In this document: in pieces, positions 45,934 through 54,316 of the stretch
Layout of the letters: every line of letters begins with the position of its first letter
Numbering within the stretch: the first letter of the stretch is position 1
DNA from: Acidobacteriota bacterium
Lineage (GTDB): Bacteria > Acidobacteriota > Terriglobia > Bryobacterales > UBA6623
Length of the DNA: 64,000 nucleotides
Direction: 5' to 3'
NCBI GenBank assembly: GCA_016125275.1
Contig: WGMB01000002.1
Coordinates: forward strand, 441,231 to 505,230
Notes under the pieces: generated by a model
What the model saw: only the letters and a program-made list of their open reading frames with translations
Told to the model about the DNA's origin: nothing
Databases searched by the model: none
Program-made: the position numbers and the translations under genes

Positions 45934-46785
45934 CTACTCCCCGCGCCGCTTCACCTTCGCCGACAGGCTCCCCACGCCGTCAATATAGGCTTCCACCGTA
46001 TCCCCGGCCTTGATCCGAGCCCCCTTCGGGCAACCGGTGGACAGAATATCCCCCGGCTCGAACGTCATCACGTCCGTATGAAAAGACGCCAACTTCGCCG
46101 GCAGGTGCCGCATGTTGCGCACGAAATCCCGCGAGAAGACCGCGCCGTTGTGCTTGGTGATGACCTCCAGTCCGTTCACATCGGCGATCTCGTCCTTGGT
46201 CACGATCACCGGCCCGAAGCTGAAGAACGTGTCGAAACTCTTCGAGCGCTGCAAGTACCGCGGATTCTTCGCCAAGATGTCCAGCGCCGTCAGGTCCAGC
46301 GTCGTCGTATAGCCGAAGATCACGTCGTCGATCTCGTCGATCGGCACTTCGCGGCAGCGCTTGCCGAACACGATCGCCAACTCGCCTTCGGCGTCCACAT
46401 CCTTCGTCAGCCGCTCCGGGGGCAGCTCGATGTACCCGCCGGGCTCGAAAATCGACGTCGAGGGCTTCATAAAGGCCCCCGGCTCCTCCGGCTGCACCGC
46501 GTTGATGTCTTCGGCGTGCGACTTGTAGTTCAGGCCGATGCACCAGATCTTGCCCGGCCGCGGATACGGCAACGTCAGCCGCACCGCGGTGAGCTCCAGC
46601 TCCGGCTCCAGCCCCTTGGCCAAGTCCTTCAGAGCCTCGATCTGTCCGCTCTCGATCAGCTCCAGCAAATCCGTCGGGAAGCGCGCGCCGCGCTTCAGGT
46701 TCACCTGTGCAATCGAGAGGATGCGGTCGCCGACAACGATGCCGGCCTGGCGCTCGCCGGCGCTTTCAAACGTGCAGAGCTTCAT
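45934..46785 (-). CDS. Fumarylacetoacetate hydrolase family protein
   Basis: A 283-residue FAH-family enzyme. The core shows IWCIGLNYKSHAED, FMKPSTSIFEPGG, and the acidic metal site DAEGELAIVFGKRC (Glu-x-Glu), then IFGYTTTLDLTALDIL. The C-terminal FEPGDILSTGCPKG is characteristic. Members hydrolyse or isomerise 2-hydroxyhepta-2,4-diene-dioate-like or acylpyruvate substrates in aromatic or sugar-acid breakdown. The ATG at 46785 is the start of homology. It is 53 bases downstream of an unknown gene on the same strand and 73 bases upstream of the propeller-hydrolase. Confidence 0.93.
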   Translation of the reverse strand: MKLCTFESAGERQAGIVVGDRILSIAQVNLKRGARFPTDLLELIESGQIEALKDLAKGLEPELELTAVRLTLPYPRPGKIWCIGLNYKSHAEDINAVQPEEPGAFMKPSTSIFEPGGYIELPPERLTKDVDAEGELAIVFGKRCREVPIDEIDDVIFGYTTTLDLTALDILAKNPRYLQRSKSFDTFFSFGPVIVTKDEIADVNGLEVITKHNGAVFSRDFVRNMRHLPAKLASFHTDVMTFEPGDILSTGCPKGARIKAGDTVEAYIDGVGSLSAKVKRRGE

Positions 46786-46838
46786 AGCTGGCCCATCATG
46801 GCAGCTTGCCGCGACCGGCCGCAATCCGCCTCGTCCGC

Positions 46839-47675
46839 TCAGCCCAGCAGCGTGCGGCAGGCCTCGATGGCCACGTCCAGAAACTCGTCCAGCCGCTTCG
46901 GCTGATCGTTCTCCTTCACGAAGTCCGACGCCGTCAGCACCGCCGCCACGTACCCCTCGGTGTGCCAGTGCGCCTTGCCCGCCAACTGCGGCCACTCGTC
47001 CGGCTTGGGATACGGATACGGCCCCACATACCAGTAAGGCTCGTTGTAGGAGCCGTCGCCCGGGCTCATCCCCACGCCGATCGTGCGGCCCTGTCCCAGC
47101 GGAATCAGCGTGGCAATGTCAAAGTGGTGCGGCCAACAGCGTACCGCGGAGCCGCCGTGCTCGTGCCGCACGCCCTCCAGCGCCGAAGCCGCGTTCGAGT
47201 ACCACCGGCTCATCTCGGCGAACGCTGACGCCGGCTCGAACGAGAAAGCCCCGCCGCGCCCCAGCGCATGCTCCGGCAGCGTGTAGTGCAAGGGAGTGAA
47301 GCCCGGAAAATCCGTCCCCAGCCGCGACACGATCGCGCCCTCCAGCCAGGAATAGGCCTGCGCCACCGTCTTGCCGGCCAAAGCCCCTTCGAACAGCGTA
47401 CGGTCCTCGGAATCCAGCACCAGCAGCCGAAAGCGCTCGAGCTGCAGCGCGGCCCGGAACGCCCGGTCCCCGCCGACCAGATGCCCGGCCAGCGCGCCCA
47501 ACTCCTCCATCCAAACGAGATTGGTGTGGCTGTCGTCGGCTTGGTGGGGCAGCAGCGTGCGCCCCACGCCCGAAACCACCTGCGCGGCGTAGTGCAACTG
47601 CATCCGAGCCTTTTCCAGCTCGGCCGTCTCCGCCGCTCTCAGCCGCTTCCAAGCGCTCATCGTCAATAGCTCCAT
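46839..47675 (-). CDS. Conserved-looking protein of unknown function
   Basis: A 278-residue cytoplasmic protein without signal peptide. A WPHHFDIATLIPLG stretch, with paired His and Asp, and a late aromatic YVGPYPYPKPDEWP are the most distinctive parts, plus LHYAAQVVSGVGRTLLP at the start. I recall the HHFD motif in proteins of uncharacterised families but cannot name one with certainty. A GGAG lies eight bases before the ATG. It could form an operon with the FAH gene. A metal-dependent role is inference from the His/Asp cluster. Confidence 0.75.
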   Translation of the reverse strand: MELLTMSAWKRLRAAETAELEKARMQLHYAAQVVSGVGRTLLPHQADDSHTNLVWMEELGALAGHLVGGDRAFRAALQLERFRLLVLDSEDRTLFEGALAGKTVAQAYSWLEGAIVSRLGTDFPGFTPLHYTLPEHALGRGGAFSFEPASAFAEMSRWYSNAASALEGVRHEHGGSAVRCWPHHFDIATLIPLGQGRTIGVGMSPGDGSYNEPYWYVGPYPYPKPDEWPQLAGKAHWHTEGYVAAVLTASDFVKENDQPKRLDEFLDVAIEACRTLLG

Positions 47676-47765
47676 GCGATCGCTCCTCTATGGAGTCGAT
47701 CCTCGCAGAGCCCTCGTTGTTGCAGCGCCGGAGCCGAATGCGCCCCGTGGAGTCTGAAAAAGCTC

Positions 47766-47993
47766 TCAGCGCTGGCCCGTGAGCTCGCGCAGCAGCTCCG
47801 CCGGGTGAGCCTTGCGAGGCTCCTTCTTCTTGCGGTTCGGACACGCGCCGCAGCTCAGCGACTCGCCGTCGCAGTCGAACACTTCCGCCCCGCCGCACGA
47901 GCCGCGCAGAGACTTCTTCTGGATGATCACGCCCACGGCCATCGCCAGCATGATCACTGCGAACGCCCCGATGGTGACGAGAATGACGCTCAT
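47766..47993 (-). CDS. NqrM-like Na+-NQR maturation protein
   Basis: A 75-residue protein with one membrane helix (SVILVTIGAFAVIMLAMAVG) followed by GSCGG and a Cys-rich tail (DCDGESLSCGACPN). This is the NqrM layout, which in other bacteria helps deliver iron to the Na+-translocating NADH:quinone oxidoreductase. No nqr gene is in view, so the partner would lie elsewhere. The ATG at 47993 is chosen because it has GGAG at ideal spacing; a longer frame from 48008 adds five residues. Confidence 0.85.
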   Translation of the reverse strand: MSVILVTIGAFAVIMLAMAVGVIIQKKSLRGSCGGAEVFDCDGESLSCGACPNRKKKEPRKAHPAELLRELTGQR

Positions 47994-48038
47994 GGCTTCT
48001 CCACTCATTGTAGACGCCGCCCGGCGGCGCTGTGTTGC

Positions 48039-48443
48039 CTACCCGTGGAACTGGAACGGGCTGGCCGACGGGTCGCGGTTGATCAAGAACGTCGCCACGC
48101 CGTCGAAAAACTCCCGCAGCTCCTTGGAAGCGTCCTCCGGCAGCTCGGCTTCTTCCAGCGCCGCCGTCATCAGCTCCATCCAGCGGTCCCGCGCCGCCTT
48201 GTCCACCGCAAAGCGTGCGTGCCGCATCCGCAGCCGCGGGTGCCCGCGCTGCTCGATGTAGCGGCCCGGCCCGCCGAAACGGAAGATCAGAAAATCCCTC
48301 AGCCGCTCCTCGGCCCCGACCAGATCGTGGGCCGGATACATCGGCCCCAAAATGTCGTCCTCCGGAATCCTGCGATAGAAGGCCTTCACAAACCGCTCGA
48401 AGCCTTCCTCGCCGATGCGGTCGTAGATCGAAACGTCGCTCAC
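48039..48443 (-). CDS. Group II truncated hemoglobin
   Basis: A 134-residue globin. Motifs are SIYDRIGEEGFERFVKAFYR at the start, FGGPGRYIEQRGHPRLRMRH (proximal His region) and DRWMELMTAALEEA at the end. It would bind oxygen or nitric oxide in the cytoplasm; group II members often protect against NO or supply oxygen. The GTG at 48443 is chosen because homology begins there; the frame runs back 36 bases further without homology. It diverges from the TIM-barrel gene. Confidence 0.9.
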   Translation of the reverse strand: MSDVSIYDRIGEEGFERFVKAFYRRIPEDDILGPMYPAHDLVGAEERLRDFLIFRFGGPGRYIEQRGHPRLRMRHARFAVDKAARDRWMELMTAALEEAELPEDASKELREFFDGVATFLINRDPSASPFQFHG

Positions 48444-48516
48444 CCTTTGATTATCGCAACGCCCGCCGACGGGCGACATCCGCGCGACGGCGCCTTCCCG
48501 CTACAATGCCGCAGGA

Positions 48517-49437
48517 ATGGCGACTCTCTCCCGACGCAGCTTTCTCGGCGCCGCCGCGGCCCTCTCCCTGGCCCCCAGCCTGCGCGCCGCGGCCCGGCCC
48601 CGCGCCATCGGCTTCAGCCTTTACGGCATGAAGGACTGGCGCCTCGGCGACGCCATGGAGGTCTGCGGCCGCCTCGGCTACGAATCCATCGAGCTCTGCC
48701 TGCTGCCCGGCTTTCCCACCGACCCGGAAAACTTCGCCGCTCCCGACCGGCGCCAGTTGAGCTTCCAGCTCCGCGACCTCGACCTCAGCCTCGCCGGCCT
48801 GATGGAGAACCTCAAGCTCACCGACGACGACGCCCAGCACGCAAAGAACCTGGAACGCCTGCGCCGCGCCGGCGAGCTCGCCCACGAGCTCGTGCCCGCC
48901 GATCCGGTGCCGGTGGAAACCGTCATGGGCGGCAAGCCCGAGCAGTGGGACGAGCTGCGCGAATCCATGGCCGAGCGGCTGAAGGACTGGGCCAAGGTGG
49001 CGCGCGAGCTCGACTTCACCATCGCCATCAAGCCCCACGTCGGCTCCGCCGCCCACCTGCCCGAGCACGCCCTCTGGCTCATCGACCAAGTCGGCTCGTC
49101 GCACATCCGCGCCGCCTACGACTTCAGCCACTACCGCGCCCAAGGCCTCGACATGGCCGCCACCGTCGAAGCCCTGCTGCCCAAAACGGTCTTCGTCCAC
49201 GTCAAAGACGTCAAGCCCGGCGCCGACAAGGTGGAGTTCCTGCTGCCCGGCCAGGGCGACATCGACTACGTCCAGCTCTTCAAACTGCTGGCCAAGGGCG
49301 GCTACGAAGGCCCCGTGGTGGTGGAAGTCAGCTCCCAAATCCACCGCCGCCCCGACTACGCCCCCTACGACGCCGCCGAAGAAAGCCTCGAAGCCCTCCT
49401 AGCCGCCCGCGAACAAGCCGAGGCCTCGAAACGCTAG
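48517..49437 (+). CDS. Tat-exported TIM-barrel sugar isomerase/epimerase-like protein
   Basis: A 306-residue exported TIM barrel (signal SRRSFLGAAAALSLAP). Barrel strands carry GFSLYGMKDW, YESIELCLLPGFP, TIAIKPHVGSAAHLPEH, IRAAYDFSHYRAQG and TVFVHVKDVKPG, with the acidic and His residues of the xylose-isomerase-like family. The substrate is not known. It is the second such exported barrel in this window, the other at 31112-32167. Upstream sequence to the globin gene is only about 73 bases, so one promoter region serves both directions. Confidence 0.87.
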   Translation: MATLSRRSFLGAAAALSLAPSLRAAARPRAIGFSLYGMKDWRLGDAMEVCGRLGYESIELCLLPGFPTDPENFAAPDRRQLSFQLRDLDLSLAGLMENLKLTDDDAQHAKNLERLRRAGELAHELVPADPVPVETVMGGKPEQWDELRESMAERLKDWAKVARELDFTIAIKPHVGSAAHLPEHALWLIDQVGSSHIRAAYDFSHYRAQGLDMAATVEALLPKTVFVHVKDVKPGADKVEFLLPGQGDIDYVQLFKLLAKGGYEGPVVVEVSSQIHRRPDYAPYDAAEESLEALLAAREQAEASKR

Positions 49438-49628
49438 GTCTTGGAGTTCTTGCGGTTCCTTTGGCCCTACCCCCATCAGTCGCTGGTGAATCCGCCAGCT
49501 GCCAATGCACGGCGCTTAGCCGAACATGCTAGCATCGAGCCAGCGTCGGGGCCGCCGCCAAACGACTCGATTTTCGCCCGTCCCTGATGGCTCTCCGACT
49601 CGTGGAGGCGCTGCTACGCTAGAGGTCT

Positions 49629-50294
49629 ATGGCCACGACGTTCCACGACAAGACCAATCGGAGCCCATCGGAGCTACAAGATCACACTCGGTCTCCGAAC
49701 GGCAAGGTGGATGCCTATTTCTCTGCCGACGTTGAGACCGACGGGCCAATCCCGGGACCGTTCTCTATTCTCTCTTTCGCAATAGTCTACGCTGGGTCGT
49801 TTGATGGCTGCACATTTTCTCGGCCGGATCACTATGATCAAGTGTTTTATCGAGAACTCCGTCCAATTTCCGAGACGTTTGAACCTGAAGCCCTGCGCGT
49901 TAATGGATTGGACCGAAATGGCCTTTGGGTAGTGGGCGAGAGTCCCGAAAAGGCTATGAGCGAGGCCGATCACTGGGTAAAGGTGATCGCCGGGGCGGCA
50001 TCTCCGGTGTTAGTCGCGTATCCCCTTAGTTTCGATTGGACTTGGCTGTACTGGTACTTTATTCGCTTCTCAACGCATGGCTCTCCGTTTGAATATTCGC
50101 GTTGCTTTGACATCAAGACAGCGCTGGCCGTAAAAGCGGGAATCCCAATCTCCGAGGCTGGCCGATCGCGCATAGAGCCTAGCTTGCGACCTACGCACGC
50201 TCACACCCACCACGCGATCGATGACGCCATCGCACAAGCCGAAATCTTCGCGAACCTCTTCCAGTGGACAGGTCGGCATGAGCGAACTGACTGA
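49629..50294 (+). CDS. DEDDh-type 3'-5' exonuclease-like protein
   Basis: A 221-residue protein with the DnaQ-like exonuclease signature: D34xE36 in FSADVETDG, D136 in YPLSFDWTWLYW, and H194-x4-D199 in THHAIDDAIAQAEIF. These are the four acidic ligands plus the His of the DEDDh type. The N-terminal 25 residues look like a disordered tail. Base composition is visibly lower in GC than the neighbours, with less biased codons, suggesting transfer. Its end overlaps the next gene by 17 bases, so exonuclease and nucleotidyltransferase are made together. A nucleic-acid-degrading effector in a defence pair is a plausible reading. Confidence 0.85.
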   Translation: MATTFHDKTNRSPSELQDHTRSPNGKVDAYFSADVETDGPIPGPFSILSFAIVYAGSFDGCTFSRPDHYDQVFYRELRPISETFEPEALRVNGLDRNGLWVVGESPEKAMSEADHWVKVIAGAASPVLVAYPLSFDWTWLYWYFIRFSTHGSPFEYSRCFDIKTALAVKAGIPISEAGRSRIEPSLRPTHAHTHHAIDDAIAQAEIFANLFQWTGRHERTD

Positions 50295-51279
50295 CCGTCG
50301 ATCTCAAACAGAGGAACGTTTCAGCGCGCTCCAAGGGCGCCTCAAAGACGCTGAAATGCTGGCACGCAACAAAGCATGCGTCTATGTAACAGGTTCCTTC
50401 GGGAGATGCGAGGCCAGCGCACATAGTGACTTGGATCTATTTATCGTGGGGAAGAGGGACGGACTTCGGGGACCCGACGGAAAAGAAGGGAGCGCACTCA
50501 AGCGCCTCGACGAGATCTGCATCAAAGCGGACTTGATTGAGGCTACTCGCGCCCTCGACTTCCCCGAGTTTTCGGGAGACGGGCGCTATCTTACGCATTA
50601 TTCTGTTCATGATTTCACCAAAACGCTGGGCACTCCCCATGATGACGCGACAAACACACTTACGGCTCGACTTCTTCTACTGCTAGAGAGCCGGCCTCTT
50701 CTTGAACATTCTATTTACGACGAGGTCATAGAGGAGGTGGTAGCAGCTTACAGCAGGGATTACGAAGACCACAAGAATGATTTCATTCCGGCATTTTTGA
50801 CTAATGACATTCTTCGCCTCTGGAGAACCTTCTGCGTCAACTACGAGGCCCGAACCGAGAGAGTCCCAGAAAAAGAGAAGGCCAAGGGAAAACTAAAGAA
50901 CTATAAATTGAAGCATAGTCGACTCTTAACATGCTATTCAGGCATTCTCTATTTGGTCGCAATCTACTCCCGTGACCAGACGGTCACACCGAAACAGATC
51001 GTTTCGATGACTGGCCTGACGCCCACGGAACGATTGGAGTGGCTGCTCGAGGAAGACCACGTGACTGACGCCCACGGGGAGCTAAGAGGACTCCTGGATC
51101 GCTATCAAGAGTTTCTTCAAACCACAAATGCAGGAGAGCAGGACCTCATCGAAAGATTCTCCGACAAAGAAGAGGCCCGGGCGCTAATGCAGCAGGCGGC
51201 CGAGTTCGGAGACTTTATGTTTGAGGCATTGACGCGTATCGGTAAGGGCGACAAATTTCACCGCCTCCTTGTCGTGTAG
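50278..51279 (+). CDS. Polymerase-beta-type nucleotidyltransferase
   Basis: A 333-residue protein with a minimal nucleotidyltransferase site: GSFGRCEASAHSDLDLF, where G39-S40 and the D51xD53 pair match the polymerase-beta superfamily rule. A longer helical C-terminus (RLWRTFCVNYEARTERVP, KLKHSRLLTCYSGILYLVAIY) follows; I cannot assign its domain. The composition is low-GC like the preceding exonuclease, and the start lies inside that gene's end. Such transferases add nucleotides to RNA, protein or small molecules, and several serve in anti-phage systems; the target here is unknown. Confidence 0.83.
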   Translation: MSELTDRRSQTEERFSALQGRLKDAEMLARNKACVYVTGSFGRCEASAHSDLDLFIVGKRDGLRGPDGKEGSALKRLDEICIKADLIEATRALDFPEFSGDGRYLTHYSVHDFTKTLGTPHDDATNTLTARLLLLLESRPLLEHSIYDEVIEEVVAAYSRDYEDHKNDFIPAFLTNDILRLWRTFCVNYEARTERVPEKEKAKGKLKNYKLKHSRLLTCYSGILYLVAIYSRDQTVTPKQIVSMTGLTPTERLEWLLEEDHVTDAHGELRGLLDRYQEFLQTTNAGEQDLIERFSDKEEARALMQQAAEFGDFMFEALTRIGKGDKFHRLLVV

Positions 51280-51528
51280 GGAGAGGACGGAGCAGGGCGC
51301 GAGCAACACACGACCCCGCTCTCTGTTTTCGATTCACGTTCGCCTTGGCCGGCGAGCATGGGAAGCCCGGAGTTGGTCCCCGCCGGATCATTCAGCGAAG
51401 TAGCAGCTTACCAATTGCTCGGAGGCGCTGCACCTAAGAAGGGCTGAGCGGCGGTTCACAGTTCTGTCCAACTCAGTCTGAGTCCCTTAAGCAGAACATT
51501 CTTCAGCCGTAGCGCACGCCTCCGGCCT

Positions 51529-51565
51529 GCCGGGGAGGTCGTAGGTCCCCGACGACCTCCCCGGC
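51529..51565. repeat. 14-bp perfect stem-loop
   Basis: GCCGGGGAGGTCGT (51529-51542) is the exact reverse complement of ACGACCTCCCCGGC (51552-51565), with a 9-base loop. No T-tract follows on either strand, so it is either a bidirectional end-of-transcript structure or a REP-like element. Confidence 0.6.
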
Positions 51566-51634
51566 CTTGACACCCCGGCGTATCCTGAAATCGAGCCCCC
51601 CTGCGCCACGCCTGAGCCAAACCCAAGCTTCCCT

Positions 51635-51674
51635 GGCTCACTTCGGCTCAGTTTGGCTCACTCTGGCTCACTTT
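51635..51674. repeat. Four decamer tandem repeats
   Basis: Four consecutive 10-base units read GGCTCACTTC, GGCTCAGTTT, GGCTCACTCT and GGCTCACTTT. Each shares GGCTCA with changes in the last bases. The same word occurs in the heptamer array at 54911-54990 as GCTCACT. Confidence 0.7.
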
Positions 51675-51702
51675 TCGACAAAAAACCGCACCCCGGACGC
51701 CC

Positions 51703-52416
51703 TCACTCCACCGTCAACCCCATCTTTCTCAACTGCTTACAAGCCTCCCGCACGCTCAGCGGCGACAGCTTTCCGTGGCAGGAAACCACAAAATCCCGCA
51801 CCGCCTCCGGCCGAGTCCAACTATAGTCGCGCAGCGCCCAGCCAATCGCCTTGCGGATGAAGAAGTCCTTCTCCCCCGCCCGCCGTAGGCAAAAATCGAA
51901 CAGTTGCGCCTCGTCGGTCTCGCCCTTGTGCTTGAGCTGCGACAGCAGCGCCGCCCGCCGCACCCACAGGTCCTCGTCCTCGATCCACTGCTCCATCACC
52001 GGCTTCGTCTCGGCCCGATGCGCCTTCAGGATCGGGCTCACCAGGCCGCCCGCCACCACGTCCACCAGGTCCCACCAGGCCCCCTCCACAATCAGCCGCC
52101 GCAGAAAGCCCAGCGCCTCCGGCGTCCGGTACGCCCGCCACAGCATCGCGTAGTCCAGCGCCACATAGCGCTCCTCGCGGTGCGGCAGGTTCCACAGCGC
52201 CAGCGTCCGCCGCTCCCAGTCCCGCCGATCCTTCGGCGCAAACTCCTTCAGCCGCCGTACCAGCGGAACCCTGTCCGGCTTCTGCACCCCGTGGAACGGC
52301 TGGGTCGTCTTCATGTAGGCCTGCATCGGCCCCGCCTTCGCCGGATCGGCCCTCGCCGCCAGCTCCGCCTCCACCAACGCGACCATTTCCGCGATCGAAC
52401 GATTCATTTCATTCAT
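51703..52416 (-). CDS. AlkD-like DNA alkylation repair protein
   Basis: A 237-residue HEAT-like helical-repeat protein of the AlkD type, which removes bulky or alkylated bases without base flipping in characterised members. Motifs include MQAYMKTTQPFHGVQKPD, LDYAMLWRAYRTPEALGFLR, WWDLVDVVAGGLVSP, WVRRAALLSQLKHKGETDEA and FFIRKAIGWALRDYSWTRPE. The start is chosen at MNEMNRS (52416); the frame continues to 52446 but would overlap the divergent peptidase start. It converges with the nucleotidyltransferase gene. Confidence 0.9.
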   Translation of the reverse strand: MNEMNRSIAEMVALVEAELAARADPAKAGPMQAYMKTTQPFHGVQKPDRVPLVRRLKEFAPKDRRDWERRTLALWNLPHREERYVALDYAMLWRAYRTPEALGFLRRLIVEGAWWDLVDVVAGGLVSPILKAHRAETKPVMEQWIEDEDLWVRRAALLSQLKHKGETDEAQLFDFCLRRAGEKDFFIRKAIGWALRDYSWTRPEAVRDFVVSCHGKLSPLSVREACKQLRKMGLTVE

Positions 52417-52444
52417 TCTGGCCCTCGCTCGGTAAGATGGCTTC

Positions 52445-54316
52445 ATGCGCCGCCTGATTGGCCTCGTCCTGCTGGGTTCGCTCGCCTGCGGCGGCCCGGA
52501 AACGACTGAAATGCCGCCTCCTTCGCCTGATCGCCACGACCTGCACTCCTACTCGAACGCCGACGAGATCCGCACCACCCACATCGCCCTCGATTGGACC
52601 GTCGACTTCGACACCAAGACCATCGGCGGCTCCGCCACGCTCACGCTCCAGCCCGTCGGCGACGCCGAGCCCAGCCGGCTCATTCTCGACACCCGCGCGC
52701 TCACCATCCGCGCCGCCGCCGCCTCGGTCGACGGCGACCGCTTCACCGCCGCCGACTTCCGCCTCGGACCCTCCGATCCCGTGCTCGGCGCCCCGCTCAC
52801 CATCCAGCTCCCCGAAGGCGCCACCCACGTCCGCGTCGAATACCTCAGCGACCCCGGCGCCACCGGCCTGCAATGGCTCGAGCCCGCCATGACGGCCGGC
52901 AAACAGCACCCCTATCTGTTCAGCCAGTCCCAGGCCATCCACGCCCGCAGTTGGATCCCCTTGCAGGACACCCCCGGCGTCCGCGCCACCTACGAAGCCG
53001 TCGTGCGCACGCCGCCCGAGCTCGTCGCCGTGATGAGCGCCGAAATGCTCAACCGAGACACCGGCCGCACCGGCGAGTACCGCTTTGAGATGCCCCAGGC
53101 GATCCCGTCCTACCTGATCGCCCTCGCCGTCGGCGACATCGACTTTCGCGCCATCAGCGACCGCACTGGCGTCTGGGCCGAGCCGTCCGTGGTCGAGTCC
53201 GCCGCCAGCGAGTTCGAAGACCTCGAGAGCATGATGCAGGCCGCCGAAAAGCTCTTCGGCCCCTACCGCTGGGGACGCTACGACGTCCTCGTGCTGCCGC
53301 CCAGCTTCCCCTTCGGCGGCATGGAGAACCCCCGCCTCACCTTCGCCACCCCGACGCTGCTCGCCGGCGACAAGAGCCTCGTCGGCGTGATCGCTCACGA
53401 GCTGGCCCATTCCTGGTCCGGCAACCTGGTCACCAACGCCACCTGGCGCGACTTCTGGCTCAACGAGGGCTTCACCGTCTATCTCGAGAACCGCATCCAA
53501 GAGGAGGTCTTCGGCGCGGAGCGCGCCAACATGGAAGCCGCCCTCGAAGTGCAGGACCTCGAAGCCGAGATGGCCGAGCTCGCCCCGCGCGACCAGGTGC
53601 TGCACGTCGACCTCACCGGCCGAGACCCCGACGAAGGCTTCACCCAAGTGCCCTACATCAAGGGCATGCTGCTGCTGCGCACCATGGAGCACGCCGTCGG
53701 CCGCGAGCAGTTCGACGCCTTCCTCCGGGGCTACTTCGACCACTTCGCCTTCCAGAGCATCACCACGGCGGACTTCGAGGCCTACCTCAAAAAGGAGCTG
53801 CCCGCCGCCGCCGAAGCCGTGCCGCTGGAGACCTGGCTCAACGACCCCGGCCTGCCGGCCGACGCCGTCCGGCCCACTTCCGGCGCCTTTGAAGCCGTGG
53901 AAGCCATCGGCCGCCGCTGGGTCGCCGGCGAGATCCCCGCCTCCGAGATCCCCTGGAACGAGTGGAACACCCACGAGCGCCTGCGGCTGCTGGCCTCGTT
54001 GCCCAAGGAGGTCGGCCCGGACCGCATGGCCGAGCTCGACAAGGCCTTCTCCATCACCCAGTCGCGGAACGCCGAGATCATCCACCGCTGGCTGCTCGAA
54101 GCCACCAAGCGCGGCTACAAGCCGGCCGAGCCCCGCGTCGAGCAGTTCCTGCTCGCGGTCGGCCGCCGCAAGTTCCTCAAACCCTTGTACGAAGCGCTGG
54201 CGGAGACGCCGGAGGGCAAGAAGCGCGCCCTGGCGATCTACAAGAAGGCGCGAGCGGGTTACCACCCCATCGCGCAGCAGACGATCGATCAGATTCTCGG
54301 CGTCAAGGGCGAGTGA
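52445..54316 (+). CDS. M1-family aminopeptidase lipoprotein
   Basis: A 623-residue zinc peptidase of the M1/leukotriene A4 hydrolase-like type. The substrate-binding GGMENPRLTF and zinc motif HELAHSWSGNLV with the third-ligand Glu (WLNEGFTVYLE) are intact. The N-terminus (LIGLVLLGSLACGGPE) reads as a lipobox, so it is probably anchored to the envelope, where it would trim peptides. Its 3' end overlaps the opposite-strand gene by 28 bases. Confidence 0.94.
   Translation: MRRLIGLVLLGSLACGGPETTEMPPPSPDRHDLHSYSNADEIRTTHIALDWTVDFDTKTIGGSATLTLQPVGDAEPSRLILDTRALTIRAAAASVDGDRFTAADFRLGPSDPVLGAPLTIQLPEGATHVRVEYLSDPGATGLQWLEPAMTAGKQHPYLFSQSQAIHARSWIPLQDTPGVRATYEAVVRTPPELVAVMSAEMLNRDTGRTGEYRFEMPQAIPSYLIALAVGDIDFRAISDRTGVWAEPSVVESAASEFEDLESMMQAAEKLFGPYRWGRYDVLVLPPSFPFGGMENPRLTFATPTLLAGDKSLVGVIAHELAHSWSGNLVTNATWRDFWLNEGFTVYLENRIQEEVFGAERANMEAALEVQDLEAEMAELAPRDQVLHVDLTGRDPDEGFTQVPYIKGMLLLRTMEHAVGREQFDAFLRGYFDHFAFQSITTADFEAYLKKELPAAAEAVPLETWLNDPGLPADAVRPTSGAFEAVEAIGRRWVAGEIPASEIPWNEWNTHERLRLLASLPKEVGPDRMAELDKAFSITQSRNAEIIHRWLLEATKRGYKPAEPRVEQFLLAVGRRKFLKPLYEALAETPEGKKRALAIYKKARAGYHPIAQQTIDQILGVKGE

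Larger units (their letters stand above)
51280..51702. other. Gene-free region with hairpin and decamer repeats
   Basis: A 423-base intergenic stretch between the convergent nucleotidyltransferase and DNA alkylation repair genes. No convincing gene is seen. It holds a 14-bp perfect hairpin (51529-51565) and four decamer units (51635-51674). It may mark the end of the lower-GC insertion. Confidence 0.6.
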
